A DNA stretch of 64,000 nucleotides from JANRKB01 sp033763695. GTDB taxonomy: Bacteria > Planctomycetota > Phycisphaerae > Phycisphaerales > UBA1924. The DNA lies in the NCBI GenBank assembly GCA_033763695.1, contig JANRKB010000002.1, positions 87,438 to 151,437 of the forward strand, written 5' to 3'. A program made the translations under genes and the position numbers. The notes under the pieces are model-generated. The model saw only the letters and a program-made list of their open reading frames with translations. It ran no database searches and was not told the origin of the DNA. Shown here in pieces: positions 21,601 through 30,036 of the stretch (positions are counted from its first letter, which is position 1; every line of letters begins with the position of its first letter).

Positions 21601-22152
21601 AACCGTATCGACGCGCGAATAACCCGCGGCGTCGAGCCAGCGGCCCAGTTCGGCGGGTGGGACATCCTCGCCAACGCGGAGCACGCGCGAGAGACGATCC
21701 ATCGCCGCGGGCGCGGGAACGGACTGCATGAGCGCGGAGATGGGAGCGACAACGACGGTGGCTGGTTCAAGCCCGGCGAGCACACGACGTTGCACGCCGA
21801 GCCGCTCGGCGAACAGTTCGAGGCTCGCGCCGCTCTCGCCGGGGAGCGACTCCAGCGCGGGCAGGCGAATCGCGTTCACGCCCGAGGCGATCAGTTCATC
21901 GAGGGCTTCCTCGGCATCATCGAGGTGCGCGACAACGAGCAGGACTGTGCGTTTGGTCAGCGTGGCGGTCGCGCCGGCGACGAGTGCCGTGCTCGACCCC
22001 GCGGCACCCGACGCGGCCACACGGCGCCCGGCACTCAGCGCGTCGGCCAACGCACGCACGTTGGCATCGCGTGTCAGCGTGCAAATGAACCAATCCGCCG
22101 CGAGACTGGCGGCAGCGTTGGCGGCGGGTTGATGTGGGGCCGGATCGCTCAT
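18673..22152 (-). CDS. mfd: Transcription-repair coupling factor Mfd
   Basis: The 1159-residue protein matches Mfd in length and order. It has a UvrB-like N-terminal part, an RNA-polymerase interaction region near YLTLEFAGRAKLHVP, a RecG-like translocase with GDVGFGKTELAIRAAF (Walker A), VIDEEQRFGVEHKE (Walker B, DEEQ) and LTLSATPIPRTLHMA, and a C-terminal TRCF domain. It removes stalled RNA polymerase and recruits UvrA for strand-specific repair. The ATG at 22152 gives MSDPAPHQP; a longer frame would read into GC-rich non-coding DNA. It is divergent from the LigD-like gene and has no repair neighbours on its own strand. Confidence 0.96.
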   Translation of the reverse strand: MSDPAPHQPAANAAASLAADWFICTLTRDANVRALADALSAGRRVAASGAAGSSTALVAGATATLTKRTVLLVVAHLDDAEEALDELIASGVNAIRLPALESLPGESGASLELFAERLGVQRRVLAGLEPATVVVAPISALMQSVPAPAAMDRLSRVLRVGEDVPPAELGRWLDAAGYSRVDTVEEPGDFATRGGIMDIFPPAGSGEEAANASAGGVPVRLEFFGDTIERIAEVDLETMGSDRQVQSVALVAADAATAVSDAGVPFVSLLPSGFVAVLAETMELVEQARGYFERVTDSKGIYGPPATLAAIQHHAHAMAEINAFSVAAAAADARVELDIGTLQAFSRDAGEAVKELAAMVRPGENARAGDGARGGERVVVFCQNEGERQRLGELLAEFAPGAAGSNGHSCGVESVDGYLHLGFVYRGRDQSGVEHTIALVPYHELLNRFTVRRRAGKMRATRAIDTFLDFKVGDHVVHQDHGIALFTGLTLMKPRPLPGSEHALKKREGKAREQELEEYLTLEFAGRAKLHVPAMQIDLVQKYVGGFSGKPPLSTLGGQKWKNQKERTAESVKDLAAELLRVRAAREHIPGTSFPGDTTWQKEFEAEFPYTETEDQLSALAAIKQDMGKPRPMDRLICGDVGFGKTELAIRAAFKACEFGKQVAVLVPTTVLAEQHERTFRSRFAGYPFRVESLSRFKTTKEQNDTLAALRKGQVDLVIGTHRLLSQDVKFADLGLVVIDEEQRFGVEHKEQLLRLRMTVDVLTLSATPIPRTLHMAMLGIRDISSLTTPPLDRRAIVTEVIPYNERRVAQAIARELSRDGQVFYVHNRVHDILSVADQVQKLAPEARIVVGHGQMEGHELEEVMLKFMRRQADILVSTTIIESGIDIASANTMIIDNADRFGLAELHQLRGRVGRSKHRAYCYLLLPDDRTVREIAQKRLKAIEQYSMLGAGFKIAMRDLEIRGAGNILGAEQSGHIAAVGYEMYCQLLETAVHDLKHERPPAPPSKTSVEIGVGGVIPKAYIPSEQRRLEAYRRLATAATSQQLDQFRDDLKQAYGDPPRPTQRLIELAELRIACAALGVRTVTIREKDVIFITTQAKATADALGRTPANVSKAIEATIRVLAPKETHAMAEVYFRPPEKYLEPDTLLSVLRKRLAG

Positions 22153-22301
22153 AACTGGAAAAATGCCGGCGCGCACGCCTGCCCGGCACCGGCCAGTCCA
22201 GACGCTCCGCCACGGATTCCAAAGACGCCAGAAGCGTATCGCGATCGGGGCGTGCGCGACGCATGCTCGTGCACGCACGCGCGGGCGATATGCTGCGGCG
22301 T

Positions 22302-22679
22302 ATGAATGCCGCACGTGGCGTGCTGTTGCTGCATGAACTACCCGACGGCACATCGCACATCGACTGGATGTTTGAGGAACGCCCGGGAGCGGCGTCGCTG
22401 CGATCGTTTCGGATCGCGTGTCGCATCGATGCCGCGGATTGCCCGGAGCGGTTTGAGGCGACGCCGACGCCGAACCATCGAACGGCGTATTTGACCTACG
22501 AAGGCGCGGTGTCGGGTGGACGCGGCACGGTGCGACGATTGGCGAGCGCCGACGCGTGGGTGCATGCCGCGGACGATGCGTCGATCGAGCTCACCTGCGA
22601 TTGGGGCCTTGGCCCACGGCGTTGGCGCGGGCAACGGGCGGCGGCGGATCAATGGGTGTTTGCACAAGTCCGTGACTGA
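22302..22679 (+). CDS. LigD 3'-phosphoesterase-like small protein
   Basis: The 125-residue protein contains SHIDWMFE and, later, TAYLTYEGAVSGGRGTVRR. These resemble the H.DLMLE and YEGPVSGGRG motifs of stand-alone proteins related to the phosphoesterase domain of DNA ligase D, common in planctomycetes. The expected first histidine is present. The family in bacteria trims 3' ends at breaks, but small stand-alone members are uncharacterised and this one may have another role. It is divergent from mfd, with about 150 bases between. Confidence 0.5.
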   Translation: MNAARGVLLLHELPDGTSHIDWMFEERPGAASLRSFRIACRIDAADCPERFEATPTPNHRTAYLTYEGAVSGGRGTVRRLASADAWVHAADDASIELTCDWGLGPRRWRGQRAAADQWVFAQVRD

Positions 22680-22812
22680 ACGGACGGATTGCAGCCCGTG
22701 TTTTCATGCCGTTCGCGACGGCGGTTTGTGGTATGCTGGCGCTATTCCCGCGGGCCTGGCTCGTGTGGGGCTGGTCCGTGGCGTTGTGCTTCTCTTGCAT
22801 CGGGAGCCAGCC

Positions 22813-23187
22813 ATGCGCGTCGTTGCTCCGCTTCGTTCTGCCGAAGGGCCGCTCGGTTCGTCCGCGGGCCATCCGCCGTCGGGCATCTCGAGTATGCCCG
22901 CCGCCGAACCACCCAAACCAAAGATCCAGGCGTTTGAACAGCGCATGTCCGCGGGCAAGTCCGAGGACACGTGGAAGCGCACGCCGAATCCCACGGGCAC
23001 CGGCGCGGTGCACGTCAAGAGCTTCCACGCGAAGCTCACGGGCGAGAGCCTTGAGTTTCTCGACAAGCAGATCAACGAGTGGCTCGACGCCCACCCGCAA
23101 TATGAGGTGAAGCTCGTGACCTCGACCGTGGGCGAGTGGACGGGCAAGCTCAAGGAACCGAACCTGATCGTGCAGGTGTGGGTCTGA
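22813..23187 (+). CDS. Conserved-looking hypothetical protein (124 aa)
   Basis: The product has a low-complexity Pro/Ser/Ala N-terminal half and a compact C-terminal half with alternating charged and hydrophobic residues (GESLEFLDKQINEWLDAH, then YEVKLVTSTVGEW and NLIVQVWV), suggesting a helix plus two or three strands. No signal peptide, membrane segment or metal site is visible. I do not recognise the family. The ATG at 22813 follows GGAG at 22802. Confidence 0.6.
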   Translation: MRVVAPLRSAEGPLGSSAGHPPSGISSMPAAEPPKPKIQAFEQRMSAGKSEDTWKRTPNPTGTGAVHVKSFHAKLTGESLEFLDKQINEWLDAHPQYEVKLVTSTVGEWTGKLKEPNLIVQVWV

Positions 23188-23231
23188 GGCCCGGCGTCGG
23201 TCTCGCGTGATGACGCACGAGGCGATGGAGT

Positions 23232-24416
23232 TCATGACGCGCGCTGAGCGCGGCGTTGCTGCAGCGCGAACTGCTCCAGCAGCACAAGGCCGCGTGCGAT
23301 GGCCAGCTCCAGGTCTGGACAGACGCTGTCGGGATCGAGCAGATCATCAGCCGCGGCACGCAGTTGATCGATCTGTGCGCCGGTCACACCGGCGATGACC
23401 ATCCGCCGCCCCTGCTGACGAAAGCGGGCGAGAGCGCTGCGCAGTTCCGTGGCGGAGTTGTCGTCCAGCGCGGTGACTTCATCCAGATCAAGCACGACCA
23501 CGCGGGCCTTCTCGGGCAGGCGCTCAGACCACGCGATGAGGTTGGGCAGACGCTGGCGGCCGCCGCGACGGGCCGCTCGGCGGCGATCCTTGCGGAGGTG
23601 ATAGACCACCAGCGCGTCGGGCAAGCCGAGGTTGGCGTTGCCGATGAGCTCGCTGGGCTCGATCTCGGCGATCGGGCGGATCACATCCTGGTAGATGATC
23701 CAAGCAAGAAAGATGACCGGCGGAAACATCGCGATCCGCGGCTGATGGCGGTAGAGCAGCGCACCCAACCCCGCGCCCAGCGCGAAACTGAGAAGGATCG
23801 AGAGCAGCAGCGCGAGGCGGCGCGCGGTGGGATGGTGGTGCAGCGAGCGGGCGATGGCGGTGGCGTTCTTGACGTCGATGTCGCGGGCCTTGTCGCGCAG
23901 CCACAAGAGCATCTGGGCCATCTCAAGGCCCAGGTCGGTGAGGACGCCGGTGACGTGCGTGGTGCGCACGACGCCGCTGGAGATGCGCGTGATTGTGGCG
24001 TTCTGCAGGCCCATCGCGACCGACGCGGCCCCGGTCATGAGGTAGAGCGGTGTGCCGCTGGCGAGGCCCTCGGCACGCACCTCAACACCAAAAGCAAACG
24101 CGGCGAGCAGCACGGCCTCGAGCGCCATGGGCAGGACGTAGATCGATTCCCAGCCGCGGCGACGACCGAACTCGGTGGCGAAGCCCGACAGGAACGCTCC
24201 GAGCAGGAAGGTCATGAGCAGGAAGCCCAGGAACGCCGCACCGGCCCACTCGCCCAGCACGACATCGCGGCCAAAGTCCGAAGTGGTGCCCGACACGTGC
24301 GACACGACATGGCCGCAGGCGAGGATGGCGACGATGTTGGTGCAGCCGGCCACCCACGCCAGCGTGATCGCAAGGCGTGCCTGCTGGGTGAAGGAATGGG
24401 CCTGGGCGACGAACAC
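23232..24416 (-). CDS. DUF1275 (YoaK-like) membrane protein fused to a STAS domain
   Basis: The 394-residue protein has a DUF1275 part (about residues 1-235): six hydrophobic segments beginning with LAITLAWVAGCTNIVAIL and including HVVSHVSGTTSD and MGLQNATITRIS, where GLQN is typical of the family. After a basic linker, residues about 300-394 read as a STAS domain (VVVLDLDEVTALDDNSATEL and RRMVIAGVTGAQIDQLRAA). STAS domains regulate sulfate-type transporters and anti-sigma systems. The D-N-S-A loop lies where anti-sigma antagonists carry D-S-S/T, so phosphorylation at that serine is conceivable. GGAG six bases upstream supports the GTG start at 24416. Confidence 0.75.
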   Translation of the reverse strand: MFVAQAHSFTQQARLAITLAWVAGCTNIVAILACGHVVSHVSGTTSDFGRDVVLGEWAGAAFLGFLLMTFLLGAFLSGFATEFGRRRGWESIYVLPMALEAVLLAAFAFGVEVRAEGLASGTPLYLMTGAASVAMGLQNATITRISSGVVRTTHVTGVLTDLGLEMAQMLLWLRDKARDIDVKNATAIARSLHHHPTARRLALLLSILLSFALGAGLGALLYRHQPRIAMFPPVIFLAWIIYQDVIRPIAEIEPSELIGNANLGLPDALVVYHLRKDRRRAARRGGRQRLPNLIAWSERLPEKARVVVLDLDEVTALDDNSATELRSALARFRQQGRRMVIAGVTGAQIDQLRAAADDLLDPDSVCPDLELAIARGLVLLEQFALQQRRAQRAS

Positions 24417-24650
24417 CGAGGACTCCGCACAAAGCACAAGAATGCCTGCCCGATCGAGAACCGGACGCGACAAACAACCGTATCAACTTCCTATAACCAT
24501 CGGCCGAATCGGCCCGCGGGTGGAATCCATGGCCGCGTTTGCGGTCGAAGTGGTGCAGGCGGCCCCCACCCCACTGCCACACTGCCACACGGGGCGGCAC
24601 GGGCCTTGCGTCGCGGGCGGCTGATACACTGATTGTCCACGGAGGTCGCG

Positions 24651-25907
24651 ATGCCGCTCTGGCCCACGCACGACATGCATCATCACGTGTCACGCTCGTG
24701 GTCGCGACGTCGCGATGCACTGCCGCTTGTTGCGCTGCTGCTGGCCCACGCCGGGCTGGCCGGGCACGCCGTCGCGGCCCCGGACCCCGTGACACCCGCA
24801 CCAAACGCCGGCGCGGCCAAGGCTGCGCCCCGCGCCAACCTCGCGCCAAACGCCAAAGCCGACGCTGCCGCCGAACTCGCGCGACTGATTGCCGATCTGG
24901 ACTCGGCGGAGTTGCTGACGCGTATCGAAGCCCATCGCAATCTCTTCCAGACCGAGACGATCTCGCTGAGCGCGATGATCAGTGCGCTGGGGCGGGTGGA
25001 TCTGTCGAGCGAGCAGCGGACGCGTCTGAATGATGTGGCGTTCGCGCGATTTGTGAACTCGCCGCGCGGCGCGATGGGCGTGAGCTATCAGCAGGGCACG
25101 GGTGATCGGCTCGTGATTGATGCGCCGCTGTCGCGCTGGGATTCGGCCCGCGTCTTCCGCTCGGGTGATGCGGTGATCTCGATCGACGGGCGACTGGTCA
25201 GCGAGATCGAGGACGTGCGCGTGTGCGTGATCGCGCGTGATCCGGGCGAGATGGCCAACGTCGTCTTCGAGCGCGACGGGGTGCTGATGCGGGCGGCGGT
25301 CCGTCTCGGCAAGTTCGATGAGCTCGACAACTTCCGCAGCCCGATCACGGAAGAGAACTACAAGCGGGCGTGGCAGCTTCGGCTGGAGCGCGAGGTGGGC
25401 AACGCGACCATCGGCGAGCACGCGGTGGAATCGGGGCTGACGGCACGCGAGGTGAGCCGGCGCGATGCCGCACTGCGCGTGGCGATCCTCACCCCGCCGC
25501 GCGAGCTTGATCAGGCGGCGTCGGCCGCGGGGCCCAATGCCGTCGTCGGCATCGCCGATCCTGCGGGGCAGAGCGGCGAGGATCGCGCGTTGCATGTCGC
25601 GGGCACGTTGCCCGAACTGAGCAATCAGGCGTTCACGTCGCTGGATCCGAGGCGCGGCGAGGGGAATCGCCGCCGCGGGCCGCGCCAGGTCGAGATCCAG
25701 AACAACGCGCAGATCGTCGCGGCGTTGCGCGAGCGGTTTGAATCCGATCGCAAAGATCGCGAGGCGGCAATCGCTCAGGACAAGGCCCGTTTGGGCATGC
25801 CGGGGCTGAATCGCGAGCAACTCGCCGAGCTGCGCCGACGCATCCAGAGCAATGAGGACGCGGTTCGCGTGCTGGAACTGCAGATTCAGTCGCTCCGCGA
25901 GAAGTAA
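24651..25907 (+). CDS. Exported PDZ-like domain protein
   Basis: The 418-residue protein has an N-terminal hydrophobic export signal (LPLVALLLAHAGLAGHAVAA) after a basic stretch. Residues about 145-230 have a PDZ-like layout: GVSYQQGTGDRLVIDAPL, then DSARVFRSGDAVISIDGRLV. Towards the C-terminus is a charged, probably coiled-coil region (RERFESDRKDREAAIAQDK to the end). No protease triad is visible, so a scaffold or binding role is more likely than proteolysis. GGAGG at 24641 with 5-base spacing fixes the ATG at 24651. Confidence 0.65.
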   Translation: MPLWPTHDMHHHVSRSWSRRRDALPLVALLLAHAGLAGHAVAAPDPVTPAPNAGAAKAAPRANLAPNAKADAAAELARLIADLDSAELLTRIEAHRNLFQTETISLSAMISALGRVDLSSEQRTRLNDVAFARFVNSPRGAMGVSYQQGTGDRLVIDAPLSRWDSARVFRSGDAVISIDGRLVSEIEDVRVCVIARDPGEMANVVFERDGVLMRAAVRLGKFDELDNFRSPITEENYKRAWQLRLEREVGNATIGEHAVESGLTAREVSRRDAALRVAILTPPRELDQAASAAGPNAVVGIADPAGQSGEDRALHVAGTLPELSNQAFTSLDPRRGEGNRRRGPRQVEIQNNAQIVAALRERFESDRKDREAAIAQDKARLGMPGLNREQLAELRRRIQSNEDAVRVLELQIQSLREK

Positions 25908-26168
25908 GCCCCCGGGCCCGGCGAACACTGGTCCGGCTGGCCGTCGCAAACATGGTGAAATCGGGGCGCGACCTTTCCCAACCGTTTCTGGATCGAGCCT
26001 GGTTCTCGCCTGGATCGAGGCTCGATCGGGGCGTGCCGTCATCCGCGAGGGTGGCCGCGTCCGTATACTCGCGCCGCTTCGTTGTTTGGTGATTGTCCTG
26101 ACGACTTGCACGGTTCCGGTCTGACCATTCATTGATCGTTCACCGCTCCACTTGAGAAGGAACGCCCC

Positions 26169-28103
26169 ATGCGCACCGCCGCCCGTCGATTGATGCCCTG
26201 TGCTCTTTCCGCCATCGCACTCGCCCTGTTTGCGGGTTCGGCCCAGGCGGCGTTCCCGGCGGCGATCGATCGCATCTCGCCCGATACGCCGCTGATCGTC
26301 GGCGTGGACAAACTCGAAACGCTGCACGCCAAACTGAGCAAACTGGTGCAGACCGTGAGCCCCGAAAACAGCCAGGTCATCGTCATGGCGAACATGGTGA
26401 TGGGCATGCCGGGCGTGCGCAAGGACGGCTCGGTCGCGCTGGCGATCTATCCCGAGGATCACAAAGCCAAGAAGGTCAAGAACGAGGCCGAGGGCAAGGA
26501 CGCGGACGCCGAAGCGGACGATGACGTCGCCGGCCCGAAGGAAGACCCGGTCGTCGTGGTGGTGCCGATCAGCGATTACGCGGCGTTCGTGCAGGGCTTT
26601 GGAGGCAAGGCCGAGGACAAGATCACCACGCTGACGGGCATGGACACCCCGATGAAGTGCAAGGATTTGGGCGATGGCTACGCCGCCCTCTCGGCGCACA
26701 AGGACCTGCTCGCCAAGTTCTCGGGCAGCAAGGGCAATCTGGACGCGATGAAGAAGATGGCCGGTCCGGTGGGACAGAAGGTTGCGGAGACCTCCGACGT
26801 CTTCGTCATCGCCAACATGGAAAAGATGGGCAAGATGCTCGTCGACGGCGTGAAGAAGGCGCAGCGTGAGGCGCTCTCGGGCCCCGCGGCCATGATGGCT
26901 GGCGGCAACCCCGACAGCATGAAGAAGATGATCCAGCCGATGCTCGACGCGACCGAGACCTTCGCACGCGACGCCTCTGCCGCGTTCGCGGGCTTTGGCA
27001 TCAGCGAGAAGGCTGTGTGGATGGACTTCGCCGCCCAGTTCAAGGAAGGCACGGAGTCGTTCAAGCTCTTCAGCGGCAGCGGCAACACCGGCAAACTGCT
27101 CGGCCGCCTGCCCAACCAGCCCTATCTGTTCGCCGCGGCGATGGACACGTCGAACCCCAACGTCAAGAAGTTCGTCAAGACGGTGTATGAGGCTCTGCCC
27201 GCCTCGGCGGACCTGCAGGCGCTGAGCGGCCAGGGCAAGAAGGCCGACGCGGGCGCCAAGAACGACAACATGCCGACGACCGACTTCGGCGGGTTCAAGG
27301 AACTCATCAAGAACATCGACACCACCGGCGGCTATGCGATGCAGCTGGGCTTCACGCCCGCGTCGATGACCGGCGGCGGTCTGCTCTCGGGCATGGTGAC
27401 GTATATGCAGACGTCCAACCCGGGCGCGATGATCGAGAGCGCCAAGACGCAGATCGAGAAGCTCAACGGCTTCAAGGACACCAGCGCGTCGTTCAAGACC
27501 ACTTATGCCGCGGGCGGCGATGACGTCGGCGGCGTGAAGATCGACATGTGGTCGATCAAGACGCAGTTCAACCCCAACAACCCGGGCGCGATGCAGATGC
27601 AGATGGCCTCGGGTTTCCTGATCGGCGGCATGGGCACGGTCGGCGGCGCGACGGCCAAGCTCGACGACGCCGTGGTCACGACCCTGAGCCAGAACAAGGT
27701 CATGGTCAAGGCCGCGATCGATGCCGCCACCAAGGGCGACGGCATGGGCGCGGACGCGATCTACAACCGCTCGGCGTCGCTGCTGCCGGAGAATCGCGTC
27801 GTCGAGTTCAGCGTCGGCACCAAGTCGATCGTCGAAGTGGTGCAGATGGCGATGAGCATGTTCGGCGGCGGCACATCGTTCGAAGTTCCCGCCGACATCT
27901 CGCCCCTTGCTATGGGCATGACCGCCGACTCGGGCGGCACGATCTTCCGCACCGTCGTCCCCATGGACGTCATCCAGATGGTCAAGTCCATCCAGGAGCA
28001 GGCCCAGCGCGTACCGGAAGGCGATGAAGGCGACATGCAGGGCGAAGAGCCCAATGGCAACGAGAACATGGGCAACGAGAAGGAAGAAAAGCCCAAGTTC
28101 TAA
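26169..28103 (+). CDS. Large exported hypothetical protein with acidic low-complexity segments
   Basis: The 644-residue protein starts with a signal peptide (LMPCALSAIALALFAGSAQA). The mature part opens with SPDTPLIVGVDKLETL, resembling DUF3352-type exported proteins. It has an acidic stretch near residues 95-120, repeated MKKM and GAMQMQM methionine-rich segments, and an acidic/basic Glu/Asn/Lys tail. No catalytic motif is visible. It ends at a strong intrinsic terminator, so it is probably a single-gene transcript. A TATACT hexamer at 26064 may be its -10 box. Confidence 0.6.
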   Translation: MRTAARRLMPCALSAIALALFAGSAQAAFPAAIDRISPDTPLIVGVDKLETLHAKLSKLVQTVSPENSQVIVMANMVMGMPGVRKDGSVALAIYPEDHKAKKVKNEAEGKDADAEADDDVAGPKEDPVVVVVPISDYAAFVQGFGGKAEDKITTLTGMDTPMKCKDLGDGYAALSAHKDLLAKFSGSKGNLDAMKKMAGPVGQKVAETSDVFVIANMEKMGKMLVDGVKKAQREALSGPAAMMAGGNPDSMKKMIQPMLDATETFARDASAAFAGFGISEKAVWMDFAAQFKEGTESFKLFSGSGNTGKLLGRLPNQPYLFAAAMDTSNPNVKKFVKTVYEALPASADLQALSGQGKKADAGAKNDNMPTTDFGGFKELIKNIDTTGGYAMQLGFTPASMTGGGLLSGMVTYMQTSNPGAMIESAKTQIEKLNGFKDTSASFKTTYAAGGDDVGGVKIDMWSIKTQFNPNNPGAMQMQMASGFLIGGMGTVGGATAKLDDAVVTTLSQNKVMVKAAIDAATKGDGMGADAIYNRSASLLPENRVVEFSVGTKSIVEVVQMAMSMFGGGTSFEVPADISPLAMGMTADSGGTIFRTVVPMDVIQMVKSIQEQAQRVPEGDEGDMQGEEPNGNENMGNEKEEKPKF

Positions 28104-28132
28104 GCCGATCGTGATAGTTCAGAAATCCCAGA

Positions 28133-28167
28133 CGCCCTCTCGGAGATCGAGAGGGCGTTTTGTTTTT
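28133..28167 (+). terminator. Intrinsic terminator
   Basis: A perfect 10-bp stem (CGCCCTCTCG / CGAGAGGGCG) with loop GAGAT is followed by TTTTGTTTTT. It lies 30 bases after the stop of the large exported protein. Confidence 0.92.
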
Positions 28168-28622
28168 GGAAGAAGAGAAGAAGAGACAAAGAGACGAAGA
28201 GACGGAGAGCCGAAGTGCGAAAGGCACGAGGTCAGCTCGCAGCTGCAGACGCTTCGCCACCGCGAAGCGGTGGTGGCGAGTCGCGTGGGGTCGTCGCGCA
28301 GCGACACCCCACGAGCGCATCACACCTCGCGCGGGATCGGCGAGCGTGGATCGCTTGGCGCACAATCCATGTTCGACAATCCTGTTGGTCGGTTGGCTTT
28401 TCCGGGGGTGCGGCTGCGCCGCGACCCCCGGCTACTCAGCCTCACGGCTTCGCCGTGGAAACAGACAGAGAGAAGTCACGGAGTCAGAGCGTCACGAATT
28501 CCTTGAGTGAGCAAGTGAGTGAGTCAGTCATTCAGCGAAAGATACAGAGAGTCAAAAAGGCAGAGAGTCACGAAGGCAGACTTTGCCACTCTGCCACTCT
28601 GCGACTTTCCCACTTTGCTCCT
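28168..28622. repeat. Compound hairpin repeat, copy A
   Basis: The non-coding interval starts with a purine-rich octamer array (AAGAGACG words, about 28178-28206). It continues with four hairpins: CCACCGC-GAA-GCGGTGG (28257-28273), TGGGGTCGTCGC...GCGACACCCCA (28286-28311), CCGGGGGTGCGGC...ACCCCCGG (28402-28431) and CACGGC-TTC-GCCGTG (28443-28457). It ends with GAGTCA words and a GCCACTCT octamer array (about 28585-28617). The block from hairpin 2 to hairpin 4 is repeated at 57344-57517. Confidence 0.8.
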
Positions 28623-29927
28623 TCACTCGTCGTCCGAAAGCGGCCCTTCGGCCATCGCGGCGTTCTGGATCGCCCCGGCCTGTTCGGGCGAGAGCGTGCC
28701 GGGGATCATGCCCGGCATCCACAGATCGCCGACTTCCTGGCCGTCGCACAGGCGACGCACGAGCAGGTAGAGCACGCTTGAGGCGGTGAAGACAAAGCTC
28801 AGACCGATCGCGCCGACGATGTAGCGCGGCACGTTGTTCCAGAACTCAAGGATCGCGCCCGCGGTCTTCACGCCGCCGGTCTCGGTGCCGCCGCCCAGCG
28901 GCACGGAGAGGAACGCGCCCGCGGCCCACTGCGTGAAACCCACGACGCCGTCGGCGACAAGCCCGAAGAACCAGAGCACGACGACGAGTTCGAGAATGAC
29001 AAAGAGCGTGTAGAGCACAAGACGCATCGGGCGTGCGTAGACGTACGCCGTCACGCGCTGCATTGCTTCAAGCGAATCGACGCACTCACAGACCACGGTG
29101 GGCACGAGCATGACGCCGCCGAGCAGGAATGAACCCAGCAGCAGGACCGCGCCGAGCCCGACGAGCATGAAGATGCCGTAGACGAGCGCACCGGCGACGT
29201 TGACATAAGGCCAGTGCAACAGCAGCCAGCCCGCGACGCCGAGCGCAAGCCCCATCGCGCCGACGATCAGCAGCGGCAAGATGCCGCCGAAAACAACCGA
29301 TGACCAGCGCTTGAGGCTGAACGCGACGGACTCGGGCCAGGAGAGTTGCACGCTCTGCGCGAACTCAAGCGCGGTGGAGCGTGCGACCGCGCCCCAGCCG
29401 ACGAAGAACACGAAGATCGCCGCCAAGCCCGCGAGCACCGTGGCGATGGGGCGATGGGCAAAGGCCGACATGGGCGTTTCCCACGCGAGCATGCGCACGC
29501 CATCGCGGATGCGCACCGCATCGGGCAGTCGCACGCCGATGCTGCCGCCGTCGGCGCGGAAGGGCCACGCACCCTCAGAGAGCGCTTGCCAGCCCATCTG
29601 GGCGACCTTGGATGGCTCGATGTCCGACAGGCTCGTGCCCATCGCGGTCGTGCTGTAGGCCCACGTCGCACTGTTGGTGTCGGTCGGGCGGAGCACGACC
29701 CAGCCCAGCAGCCCGACGATGAGCATGACAAAGAGCGAGACGAAGAGGCGATCGGGCCGCAGGGCCAGCCCGGGCACGCTCAGGAGCTTGGTCCAGAGCA
29801 AGTCGTCGGTCAGATCGGACAGGACGAGGCCGCGGAACGGGCGCGGACCAGCGGCGGGGAGCACCGCGGGCGTCTGAGGGCGGCTGGGTGAGGTGGAAGC
29901 CTGTGAAGCGGACGGTTGTTCGACCAT
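28623..29927 (-). CDS. Polytopic membrane protein of unknown function
   Basis: The 434-residue protein has a proline-rich cytoplasmic start, then about six membrane segments (around residues 65-85, 165-185, 210-245, 255-285, 305-345 and 375-395) and a short acidic tail. It contains no transporter signature that I recognise. Its overall pattern (a large loop between helices 1 and 2, then paired helices) suggests a membrane scaffold or a YIP1-like protein. The ATG at 29927 is preceded by a plain leader. It is divergent from the single-pass protein at 30037. Confidence 0.65.
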   Translation of the reverse strand: MVEQPSASQASTSPSRPQTPAVLPAAGPRPFRGLVLSDLTDDLLWTKLLSVPGLALRPDRLFVSLFVMLIVGLLGWVVLRPTDTNSATWAYSTTAMGTSLSDIEPSKVAQMGWQALSEGAWPFRADGGSIGVRLPDAVRIRDGVRMLAWETPMSAFAHRPIATVLAGLAAIFVFFVGWGAVARSTALEFAQSVQLSWPESVAFSLKRWSSVVFGGILPLLIVGAMGLALGVAGWLLLHWPYVNVAGALVYGIFMLVGLGAVLLLGSFLLGGVMLVPTVVCECVDSLEAMQRVTAYVYARPMRLVLYTLFVILELVVVLWFFGLVADGVVGFTQWAAGAFLSVPLGGGTETGGVKTAGAILEFWNNVPRYIVGAIGLSFVFTASSVLYLLVRRLCDGQEVGDLWMPGMIPGTLSPEQAGAIQNAAMAEGPLSDDE

Positions 29928-30036
29928 GGGGTGATGCTACCACTTTGGAAGTGAGCGCGATTGTCGCCCCCGTGCTCGGGTGATCGCCCGAAGCCCAAAT
30001 CGCGCAGAAACCCTTGTCAGACGCTACGATGTGGCG

